From: UBA1563 sp041667115
GTDB taxonomy: Bacteria; Bacteroidota; Ignavibacteria; Ignavibacteriales; Ignavibacteriaceae
Assembly: GCA_041667115.1 (NCBI GenBank)
Contig: JBAYFO010000006.1
Location: forward strand, 30,694 to 94,693
Length of the DNA: 64,000 nt
Reading direction: 5' to 3'
The notes below the pieces were generated by a model that saw nothing but the letters and a program-made list of their open reading frames with translations, did no database searches and had not been told where the DNA came from. Shown piece after piece: positions 34,573 to 43,178 of this stretch (positions are counted from its first letter, which is position 1; the number at the start of each line of letters is the position of its first letter). The translations under genes were made by a program, and so were the position numbers.

Positions 34573-34646
34573 CTTCAGTAAAAATGGTTTCTGGTTATAT
34601 CCGGTTCGTTAAACTAATTTCATAACAAAATTATATAGGTGGTATT

Positions 34647-34832
34647 GTGAGAAAAAACTATTTTTCAATCGCGGTTTGTAAAAGTTCATTCTTAAGGATT
34701 CTCTTTGTCTTGTTATTTGTGACATTTCTGTGCACTGATCTATTCCCTCAAATATCCCGATCAATAAGATTCCCTTCCGGTTCATTATTATTAACGAATG
34801 AAACTGCCAAAGATAATAACGAGTATCTTTAA
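34647..34832 (+). CDS. Possible small exported protein or remnant
   Basis: A 61-residue frame from a GTG with AGGTGG four bases upstream. The N-terminal half looks like a signal peptide (FLRILFVLLFVTFLCTDLFPQ) and only about 26 polar residues remain after it. It may be the 5' remnant of a longer secreted protein, or a chance frame. No family is recognised. Confidence 0.3.
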   Translation: MRKNYFSIAVCKSSFLRILFVLLFVTFLCTDLFPQISRSIRFPSGSLLLTNETAKDNNEYL

Positions 34833-34866
34833 AATCTTCCCCCGCATCTCTTTCTCCAATTATCCG

Positions 34867-34874
34867 TATATTTG
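34867..34874 (+). promoter_or_regulatory. Bacteroidetes-type -7 box (TATATTTG) upstream of prfC
   Basis: TATATTTG fits the TAnnTTTG consensus known for Bacteroidetes primary-sigma promoters. It lies about 120 bases before the prfC ATG. No clear -33 TTTG was found at the usual distance. A 12-codon frame (ATG at 34879) sits in the leader. Confidence 0.35.
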
Positions 34875-34992
34875 CACCATGAATTTGAACAAAAAATACA
34901 ACAACACCCCAAATTGAATTAGAAAAGGCATCTCCACGCCCCATTTCTTAACCAATTCCATTTAACAATAGAAGAAAACAAATTAGTAGTAT

Positions 34993-36603
34993 ATGAGTCT
35001 ATCAAAAGAAATAAAAAGAAGAAAAACGTTCGCGATCATCAGTCACCCTGATGCCGGGAAAACCACGCTTACGGAAAAGCTATTGCTTTTCAGCGGAGCG
35101 ATACAAATTGCCGGCGCGGTTAAATCAAATAAAATTAGAAAAACCGCTACATCCGATTTTTTAGAAATTGAAAAGCAGCGCGGAATTTCTGTCGCTTCTT
35201 CCGTTCTTTCTTTCAATTATCACGATTATAAAATTAATCTTTTAGACACTCCGGGACACAAAGACTTTGCCGAAGATACCTACCGCACACTAACCGCGGT
35301 TGACAGTGTTATTCTTGTTATCGATTGCGTTAAAGGCGTTGAGGAACAAACCGAAAAGTTGATGCAAGTCTGCCGTTTAAGAAATACTCCGGTCATTATT
35401 TTTATCAACAAGCTCGACCGCGAAGGAAGAAATCCGATTGAATTGCTGGATGAGATCGAAGAAAAATTATCGATAAAAGTGAGACCATTATCGTACCCGT
35501 TCGGAATGGGAATGAGCTTTAGAGGCGTGTACAATATTTATGATAACACATTCGCCTTCTTCCGGGCCAACAAACAGCAGATTGAAGAAGAAGTAAAATA
35601 TTTTAAAGGAATTGATGACGAAGAACTTGTCACAACATTCGGAGAGGCAGCCGAAACTTTAAAAAATGATATTGATCTTATCAACGGTGTTTACGGAAAG
35701 TTTGAAATAGAAAAATATTTATCCGGTGAATTAGCCCCGGTCTTTTTCGGCAGCGCGATAAACAACTTTGGAATTAGAGAACTCTTAAATACTTTCGTGG
35801 CAATCGCTCCGCCGCCGGTCGCACGGGAAACCACAATCGGAATGATCCCGCCGAAGGAAGAAAAATTCAGCGGATTTGTTTTTAAAATTCACGCAAACTT
35901 AGATCCCAAACACCGGGACAGAATGGCGTTCGTGCGCATTTGTTCCGGTACATTCGAAAGAAATAAAAACTATTATCATGTACGGCTTAAACGTCAAGTT
36001 AAATTTCCAAATCCGGCATCGTTCCTTGCGCAGACAAAATCGCTTGTAGAAACCGCGTATCCCGGTGATGTTATCGGCTTGTATGATTCGGGATTATTTA
36101 AAATCGGCGATACGCTGACCGAAGGGGAATCATTTATGTTTAAAGGAATTCCCGTTTTTTCACCTGAAATATTTAGAGTTGTACAGAATAGAGATCCGTT
36201 TAAATCTAAGCAGCTTGAAAACGGAATTAGACAATTGACGGATGAAGGGCTTGCCCAACTTTTTGTGCAATGCGACGGCACTAAAAAAGTTATCGGCGTT
36301 GTCGGCGAACTTCAATTTGATGTTATAAAATACCGCTTACTAAACGAGTTTGGTGCAAGCTGCGATTTTATGCACTTGAACGCGTACAAAGCTTTTTGGG
36401 TGCAGTATGATAAGAAGGAAGATATTGAAGAGCTACAACGTCTTCGTGGAAATTATTTGTATTTCGATAAAGCAAAAAATCTTGTCTTTATTGCTGAAAC
36501 GGAATTTTCACTGAGAATGACGAGAGAGAAAAATCCGAAAGCAACATTCCTCTCAAGCGTTGAACATAATAACCAGACGGTTGAGATGGAAAAAGAAGCT
36601 TAG
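34993..36603 (+). CDS. prfC: Peptide chain release factor 3
   Basis: RF3 is the translational GTPase that recycles RF1/RF2 from the ribosome after termination. The 536 residues match the family. G1 is SHPDAGKTT at 17-25, followed by the switch sequence EKQRGISVASSV, G3 LLDTPGHKDFAEDT and G4 INKLDREG. The C-terminal domains (FSGFVFKIHANLDPKHRDR, GELQFDVIKYRL) are complete. It begins with ATG at 34993 after an AT-rich leader and stands alone, not in an operon. Confidence 0.97.
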   Translation: MSLSKEIKRRKTFAIISHPDAGKTTLTEKLLLFSGAIQIAGAVKSNKIRKTATSDFLEIEKQRGISVASSVLSFNYHDYKINLLDTPGHKDFAEDTYRTLTAVDSVILVIDCVKGVEEQTEKLMQVCRLRNTPVIIFINKLDREGRNPIELLDEIEEKLSIKVRPLSYPFGMGMSFRGVYNIYDNTFAFFRANKQQIEEEVKYFKGIDDEELVTTFGEAAETLKNDIDLINGVYGKFEIEKYLSGELAPVFFGSAINNFGIRELLNTFVAIAPPPVARETTIGMIPPKEEKFSGFVFKIHANLDPKHRDRMAFVRICSGTFERNKNYYHVRLKRQVKFPNPASFLAQTKSLVETAYPGDVIGLYDSGLFKIGDTLTEGESFMFKGIPVFSPEIFRVVQNRDPFKSKQLENGIRQLTDEGLAQLFVQCDGTKKVIGVVGELQFDVIKYRLLNEFGASCDFMHLNAYKAFWVQYDKKEDIEELQRLRGNYLYFDKAKNLVFIAETEFSLRMTREKNPKATFLSSVEHNNQTVEMEKEA

Positions 36604-36786
36604 GAAATAGTCCGCAATTCTTAGTTATCGTCTGCAGATACTTTAGAAGTAATTGTTCTGATTCGTCTTTTTCTTCAATCCTTTTGTATCTAAATATTTT
36701 TATTTAACTTTCTAAAAACATTATTCCGGCAAATATTCTGTTCAAATAATGCTTCGAATTTACAGTAAATTTTGAATGAGGTTTTC

Positions 36787-39700
36787 GTGAAAAAGAAATC
36801 TTCGGAAATGTCCACCCCGCCAAGTAAGAAGAAGAAAAAAGAAAAGAAAATTCCTTTGGAAGTTCAGACTTCCTTAGCGGGTAATAAACTTTTCGGGCAG
36901 ATAGAGCCGGTAAGAGAAATTCCGGAACAAAATGAATTGCTTGAAAGTCTGGAAGATGCCATATCTGCAAATCTTATTACCACTCCCTCCGGTAAACTTG
37001 TTTATTGCAACAAAGCCTTTTTAAGTTTATTTGGCTTTAAAACCAAAGAAGAAGCAATACGCTATCCATTGGAAAAACTTTATCTCTCTGCTGATGACCG
37101 GACAAGATTTTTGGAATCTCTCAAAAAAAATAAAAAATTAGAAAATTTTGAGACTATGCATGTTTCAGTTGATGGAAGAATTATTCATACATTAGAAAAT
37201 ATGCTGAGTGTTTTCAATGAAGCAGGCGAACTAGTTAAGATTTACGGATCGATCATAGATATTACCGCACACAAAATTGCAGAAGAAGCACTGCGCGATA
37301 GCGAAAACAGCTATCGGGAATTAATTGAACTTGCGGTTGAAGGAATCCTCATCGGTTCTCATGACGGGATTATTCTTGGGGCAAATTCTTATATGCAAAA
37401 ATTAACCGGCAGACCATTGGAGGATCTGATTGGTATGCATGTTAGTGGTCTATTCCGGGAAGATGAATTAAGTAAGATTCCTTTAAGATTTGATCTCCTT
37501 ATGAAAGGAGAAACAGTTGTTACTGAGCGCAACCTCATTCGACCTGACGGGGCAATCATTCCAATTGAAATGCACACCAAGATGATGCCGAACGGCACGT
37601 ATCAATCAATTTATCATGATATTACAGAGCGAAAAGCAACGGAGAAAGCGCTAAGAGAAAGTGAAGAAAAATACAGAAAAACATTTTATACAAGCCCGGA
37701 CGCTATAGCTATTACCCGCCTTGACGATGGAAAGTTCGTTTCTATCAATGCCGGGTTTACAAAAATATTGGATTATACAGAAGATGAAGTGATAGGACAA
37801 AGTACGTTGGGACTGAATATCTGGGCAGACCCTGACGTGCGAAGAAAACTCTCTGACGGATTGAAGAGAGATGGTGTTGTTGATAATCTTGAAACCCGTT
37901 TTCGTAAAAAAAATGGTGAAATATGCATTGGGTTAATGTCAGCGTCACGAATTGAAATAGGTGGGATTCCTCACCTCATAAGCGTCTCAAGAGATATCAC
38001 TGAACGGAAAGAGGCTGAAGAAAACATAAAAAAAATAAATCGGCTTTATGTTGTACTCAGCAATATTAATCAAGCAATTGTCCGGATTAAAGAACAAGAA
38101 GAGTTGTTCAACGAAGCTTGTAGAATTGCTGTTGATGATGGGAAATTTGTTATGGCTTGGATTGGGCTGGTTAATCAATCTACAAACAAAGTTGATGTAA
38201 TTAGTAAATCGGGAGTTACAAAAGATTATTTCAATAAAATTAATATTGACTTGAAAGATAAAAAGCAAAGCCAGGGCATCGTTGGGCAAGCAATAAAAAA
38301 ACAAGCGCATACTATCTCAAATGATATTAAGAATGATCGGCTTATGTCTCCCTGGATGGAAGACGCCCTAAAAAACGGTTATAATTCAGCAGCCGCATTT
38401 CCTTTAATAGTCAACGGCGAAACAGTAGGTGCCTTTGCATTGTATGCAAATGAAGTGAATTTTTTTGATGAAGATGAAATTAATTTGCTTGATGAATTGA
38501 CCATGGACATTTCTTTTGCTCTTGAATCGAAACAGCAGGAAGTTGAAGTAAAAAGGGCTGAGGAAGAATTACGAAAAAAAGAAGATCAGATGAGGCTGCT
38601 TGTTGAGGGGACTCCGTATTTATTCTTCTATACGCAAAACGCTAATGCGGAGCTTACTTATATTTCGCCTTCTGTTGAGAAGATTACCGGACATCCGGTT
38701 GATCAATGGTATAATCAGAGGCATTGGTTCATTACGAATAATCCGATCAACAAAATTGCCAAAGAAAATACCTATACTCACTTACGAGGTGAATTCACCA
38801 AAAATTCTAGCTTCTTAGAAGTTAAACATGCAGATAATCATCCCATTCTCCTTGAGATATTTGAAAACCCAATCATCTCAAATGGAAAAGTTGTTGGGTT
38901 GCAAGGCGTAGCCCATAATATTACAAAGCAAAAACGCATAGAAGAAAAGCTGAAAGAAAGTGAAGAACTGTTCCGCAATCTTGTGGAGAATATTACTGAT
39001 GTCTTTTATATTGTAGATGGTCAGGGAAAAATAAAATATTGTAGTCCAAACTTTTTTACGATAACCGGTTTTGCGCAGGAAGAAATTGTAGGACATCTCT
39101 ATCTGCGTGTCATTGCCCCAATTGATAGAAGACTAGCCATTGAACATTATGCAATGGAAACAGAAAAGGGGACGATCGATACAAACCTTGAATTAAGAGT
39201 TAAGAAAAAAGACGGCACTATCCGATGGGTTGAACAAAACACCCGCATTGTGCGTGATGAAAATGGAAATGTTTTTGAATATAGAAATGTTGCGCGCAAC
39301 ATTAACGAACGAAAACTAACAGAAGACGCGTTGCGTGAAAGCGAAGCTACTTTTAGAAGACTATTTGAAGAATCTGCCGACTCGATTTTGCTGCTTGATG
39401 ACACAGGTTTTTTTGCATGCAACCAGGCAACTATCACTTTGCTCGGATATTCATCCAAGGAAGAATTTCTGAATAAACAACCCTGGGAGGTTTCTCCGGA
39501 GCGACAACCCGATGGGATGCTTTCAAATGAAAAAGCGGCGTTGATGATTGCCAAAGCCCTTCAACAAGGATATAATCGATTTGAATGGGTTCACGTAAAA
39601 GCAGACGGAACAGAATTCCCGGTTGATGTTCTTTTAACTCCAGTAGCGATGAAAGGGAAACAAGTCTTTCATACTATTTGGCGGGATATCACCGAGCGGA

Positions 39701-42700
39701 AAAAGGTTGAAGATGCTTTGCGTGTTAGCGAAGAACGCTTCCGGATCATTTCTCATTTAACTTCCGATTATATCTTCTCTACAAAAATAACTGATGATGG
39801 AAAAGCCGAGATGGATTGGGTAATGGGCGCTTTTGAAAATATTACCGGCTATACCCTGGAGGAATATAAAGCTATTGGTGGCTGGAATACGGTTTTATAT
39901 CCTGATGACCGCGAAAAAGATTTTCATGATTATGAAAAACTTCTTAACAATGAAAAAGTAATTAGTGAAGTTCGTACTATTCAAAAAAACGGGAACATTG
40001 TTTGGGTCAGATCTTATGCCCAACCGGTGTGGGATGAAAAAGCTAATAAACTTATCGGTATTTACGGAGCTGCGGAAGATGTTACTGAACGGAAGCAAAC
40101 AGAAGAGCTTTTGAGAGAAAGCGAAGAACGCTACCGTATGCTTGTGAATCTTTCTCCGGATGCTATTGGGGTTTACCTGGAAGGGAAAATTGTTTATGTA
40201 AATGATGCCGCCGTTCTGCTGCTCGGAGGAAAAAACAAAGAGGAACTTATTGGGAGATCGGTGATAGACTTTGTCCACCCTGAAGACAAGTCCATGGTTA
40301 TCGAAAGATCTAAGGCGCTCCTAACCGGTAAATTAGTCCCAACCGTAGAAGAAAAGTTTATTCAATTAGACGGAACAGTGATTGACGTAGAAGTTGCAGC
40401 CATGCCTCTTGCCTATAACAATAGGCCTGCCGTTCAATTAGTTATCAGAGATATCACTAAGCGGAAATTGGCTGAAAATGCTCTACGTAAATCGGAATTA
40501 CATTTCCGTTCTATCTGGGAAAATTCTGCGAGCGGTATGCGGTTGACAAATGAAGATGGAATTATTGTTGCGGTAAATACTTCTTTTTGCTCGCTCGTTG
40601 GAAAGACCAAACAAGAATTAGAAGGGGCACCATTATCGATAATTTATAAAACTCAGGATAGATTAAATATTCAGAATAAGCATAGAGAAAGATTTGAGAA
40701 AAGAACAGTTAAGAAACTTGTAGAAAATGAATTTATCCTTTGGGACGGAAAAAAAATTTGGCTTCGGGTCGCAAATTCCTTTATAGAAAGTGAGTACGAA
40801 AAACCTTTATTGCTAGGCATTTTCACAGAAATCACAGAACAGAAACTAGCGGAAAGAGAAATAAGAAAACTTTCACAGGCGGTAGAACAATCAGCGGGTG
40901 CTATAGTTATAACAGATCTTAAGGGAAATATCGAATATGTTAACAAAAAATTTGAAGAAGTTACCGGTTATACCTTTGCAGAAGTGAAAGGACAAAATCC
41001 GCGCATCTTAAAATCTGGCGAAACGCCAGATGAAGAATACAAAGAAATGTGGAACACCATTCTTGCGGAAAATGAATGGAGAGGAACTTTTCATAATAAA
41101 AGAAAGGACGGCTCACTTTATTGGGAAGCCACAACGATTTCTGCCATTAAGAATAATGAAGGAAGAATCACAAATTTTCTTGCAATTAAGGATGATATAA
41201 CTCAAGATAAATTAAAAGAAGAACTCCTAAAGAAATCAGAATTGCACTTCCGCTCAATCTGGGAAAGTTCGTTAGACGGCATGCGGTTAACGGATGAAAA
41301 CGGAATTATCGTTTCTGTAAATGACGCTTTCGCAAAACTTTTTGAAAAAGAGAAGAGCGAAATCATTGGGAAAAGTTTTGCGGTTGTTTATGGTAAAGAC
41401 TCCGGCTTTAACGATGTTGCTTCTTTTGTCCACCGTTTCGCAGATAGAACTATTCAACCTTTTATGGAAAGAGATATTACGCTTTGGAATGACAAGCCAA
41501 TGTCCGTTGAGTTAACTAATTCATTCGTAGAGGTTGAGGGACAGCCGCCACTGCTGCTAAGCATTTTTAAAAATGCTACGGAAAAGAAACAATCGGAACA
41601 GAAAATTCAATTGTTGGCTCATTCAATTGAAAGTATCGGTGAATGTGTCTCAATTACCGAGATAAATAATCGTGTTCTCTTTGTGAATGATGCATTTATT
41701 AAAACTTACGGTTATTCAAGGGAAGAATTGATAGGAAACGATATTAGCATTATCCGCCCTGAAAGAGATGCACGAGAAAATCTTCAACAAATTTTCTCAA
41801 GCACTTTAAATGGAGGTTGGAAAGGCGAAGTTGTAAATAGAAGAAAAGACGGCACAACGTTCCCTGTTTATTTATCTACTTCCGTGATAAAAGATAATGA
41901 AGGGAATCCTCTTGCACTTATAGGAGTTGCCTCCGATATAACGGATACGAAAAAATCGAGAGAAGAATTAATCCTTGCAAAAGAAAAAGCTGAAGAAGCA
42001 AACAAAGTGAAAACGAACTTCCTCGAGAATATGAGTCATGAACTCCGAACACCGATGATCTCTATTCTCGGTTTTACTGAATTAATGAAGGAGATGGAAC
42101 TGCCGGATGAAGTAAAAGACATGGCGACGATGATGAATAAGAGTGGTAACCGGTTGATGGATACCCTCAATATTATTTTGGACCTTGCCCAAATTGAAAA
42201 AGAACGGGTTATCGTTAAACCGGCCGAAGTTAATATTCTTACGATTATCGATGAGGTTTGCGATCTCCTTCAGCCAATGGCTAAAGAAAGGAATCTTTAT
42301 CTAAAAAAAGAATTTCCGGCTGATTCACTTACGATTACTACTGACGGCCGAATGTTACGTCACATGCTCAATAATTTGATAAACAACGGATTAAAGTTTA
42401 CTCCCAAAGGCGGCGTTACCATAACAGCTACTGTTGCAAAGGAAGGTGACGGTAATTTCGCGATTATTAAAATTCGTGATACAGGTATTGGTATTCCGAA
42501 AGATCAACAAGAAATTATTTGGGAAGAATTCCGGCAGGCAAGCGAAGGTATTGGGAGAAGTTTCGAAGGCAACGGGCTTGGTTTAACCATCACTAAATCG
42601 TTCATTGAAAAATTAAATGGAAAAATCTTGCTTGAAAGTGAAGTTGGTGTTGGGACAACATTTACTATCAAGTTACCAATTGATAACAATTCAACTACCG

Positions 42701-43146
42701 TAAAAGAAATCCTGGTGAAGGAAGAGATCAGTGTTGAAAAACAAATAGTGACCGGGGAGCCGCTAAAATCAGCGCAATTAAGAAAAGTGCTGTATGTTGA
42801 AGATGAGGAGATATCTTTCTCGGTAGTAAAGCATTTCCTTAAAGGAATTGTCTTACTTGATTGGGCGAAAAGCGGGCAGGAAGGAGTTGTAATGGCGAGG
42901 GGAAATAAGTATGACGCTATTTTAATGGACATAAATCTGGCAAGGGGAATTGATGGCATGCAAACCACAAAACTTGTCCGGGCGTTACCTGAATATCAAC
43001 AAACACCCATTATAGCAATTACTGCTTATGCAATGCGCGGAGATAAAGAAGAATTTTTAAGCGTAGGATGTTCGCATTATATTTCCAAACCTTTTTCAAG
43101 AACAGCCTTACTTAATTTGATGGAGGATGTATTCAAAGAAAAATAG
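36787..43146 (+). CDS. Giant hybrid histidine kinase with twelve PAS domains
   Basis: A cytoplasmic protein of about 2119 residues, among the larger kinases of its type. After a lysine-rich start come PAS 1-3 (to about 415), a GAF domain (about 420-600), PAS 4-12 (about 605-1725), a DHp helix with His1751 in FLENMSHELRTPMISILGF, an ATPase domain (N box NNLINNGLKFT, G1 DTGIGIPKDQ, G2 GNGLGLTITKSF) and a C-terminal receiver with Asp2048 in ILMDINLARGIDG. No membrane helix. I chose the GTG at 36787, which has GAGG five bases upstream. A TTG at 36772 and an ATG at 36808 are in frame. PAS 9 and PAS 11 are near copies. Signal inputs are unknown. Confidence 0.92.
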   Translation: MKKKSSEMSTPPSKKKKKEKKIPLEVQTSLAGNKLFGQIEPVREIPEQNELLESLEDAISANLITTPSGKLVYCNKAFLSLFGFKTKEEAIRYPLEKLYLSADDRTRFLESLKKNKKLENFETMHVSVDGRIIHTLENMLSVFNEAGELVKIYGSIIDITAHKIAEEALRDSENSYRELIELAVEGILIGSHDGIILGANSYMQKLTGRPLEDLIGMHVSGLFREDELSKIPLRFDLLMKGETVVTERNLIRPDGAIIPIEMHTKMMPNGTYQSIYHDITERKATEKALRESEEKYRKTFYTSPDAIAITRLDDGKFVSINAGFTKILDYTEDEVIGQSTLGLNIWADPDVRRKLSDGLKRDGVVDNLETRFRKKNGEICIGLMSASRIEIGGIPHLISVSRDITERKEAEENIKKINRLYVVLSNINQAIVRIKEQEELFNEACRIAVDDGKFVMAWIGLVNQSTNKVDVISKSGVTKDYFNKINIDLKDKKQSQGIVGQAIKKQAHTISNDIKNDRLMSPWMEDALKNGYNSAAAFPLIVNGETVGAFALYANEVNFFDEDEINLLDELTMDISFALESKQQEVEVKRAEEELRKKEDQMRLLVEGTPYLFFYTQNANAELTYISPSVEKITGHPVDQWYNQRHWFITNNPINKIAKENTYTHLRGEFTKNSSFLEVKHADNHPILLEIFENPIISNGKVVGLQGVAHNITKQKRIEEKLKESEELFRNLVENITDVFYIVDGQGKIKYCSPNFFTITGFAQEEIVGHLYLRVIAPIDRRLAIEHYAMETEKGTIDTNLELRVKKKDGTIRWVEQNTRIVRDENGNVFEYRNVARNINERKLTEDALRESEATFRRLFEESADSILLLDDTGFFACNQATITLLGYSSKEEFLNKQPWEVSPERQPDGMLSNEKAALMIAKALQQGYNRFEWVHVKADGTEFPVDVLLTPVAMKGKQVFHTIWRDITERKKVEDALRVSEERFRIISHLTSDYIFSTKITDDGKAEMDWVMGAFENITGYTLEEYKAIGGWNTVLYPDDREKDFHDYEKLLNNEKVISEVRTIQKNGNIVWVRSYAQPVWDEKANKLIGIYGAAEDVTERKQTEELLRESEERYRMLVNLSPDAIGVYLEGKIVYVNDAAVLLLGGKNKEELIGRSVIDFVHPEDKSMVIERSKALLTGKLVPTVEEKFIQLDGTVIDVEVAAMPLAYNNRPAVQLVIRDITKRKLAENALRKSELHFRSIWENSASGMRLTNEDGIIVAVNTSFCSLVGKTKQELEGAPLSIIYKTQDRLNIQNKHRERFEKRTVKKLVENEFILWDGKKIWLRVANSFIESEYEKPLLLGIFTEITEQKLAEREIRKLSQAVEQSAGAIVITDLKGNIEYVNKKFEEVTGYTFAEVKGQNPRILKSGETPDEEYKEMWNTILAENEWRGTFHNKRKDGSLYWEATTISAIKNNEGRITNFLAIKDDITQDKLKEELLKKSELHFRSIWESSLDGMRLTDENGIIVSVNDAFAKLFEKEKSEIIGKSFAVVYGKDSGFNDVASFVHRFADRTIQPFMERDITLWNDKPMSVELTNSFVEVEGQPPLLLSIFKNATEKKQSEQKIQLLAHSIESIGECVSITEINNRVLFVNDAFIKTYGYSREELIGNDISIIRPERDARENLQQIFSSTLNGGWKGEVVNRRKDGTTFPVYLSTSVIKDNEGNPLALIGVASDITDTKKSREELILAKEKAEEANKVKTNFLENMSHELRTPMISILGFTELMKEMELPDEVKDMATMMNKSGNRLMDTLNIILDLAQIEKERVIVKPAEVNILTIIDEVCDLLQPMAKERNLYLKKEFPADSLTITTDGRMLRHMLNNLINNGLKFTPKGGVTITATVAKEGDGNFAIIKIRDTGIGIPKDQQEIIWEEFRQASEGIGRSFEGNGLGLTITKSFIEKLNGKILLESEVGVGTTFTIKLPIDNNSTTVKEILVKEEISVEKQIVTGEPLKSAQLRKVLYVEDEEISFSVVKHFLKGIVLLDWAKSGQEGVVMARGNKYDAILMDINLARGIDGMQTTKLVRALPEYQQTPIIAITAYAMRGDKEEFLSVGCSHYISKPFSRTALLNLMEDVFKEK

Positions 43147-43151
43147 AAATG

Positions 43152-43178
43152 AATAAACGGGTGTCAAACCCGTTTATT
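43152..43178. terminator. Bidirectional hairpin terminator between convergent genes
   Basis: An 11-base perfect stem (AATAAACGGGT / ACCCGTTTATT) with a 5-base loop lies between the giant kinase and uvrA, overlapping the uvrA stop codon. T-rich sequence flanks the far side on the - strand. It probably ends both convergent transcripts. Confidence 0.7.

Noticed and set aside
34609..34944. 111-residue - strand frame between the secreted protein and prfC
   Set aside because: No family features, and it conflicts with a better supported short + strand frame and a promoter-like box.
36604..36786. Region before the giant kinase as a riboswitch or small RNA gene
   Set aside because: I found no stable stem or conserved riboswitch element, only AT-rich sequence.
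42504..42968. 154-residue frame antisense to the kinase and receiver end of the giant kinase
   Set aside because: The sense strand encodes intact ATPase and receiver motifs, so this frame is a by-product of codon bias.
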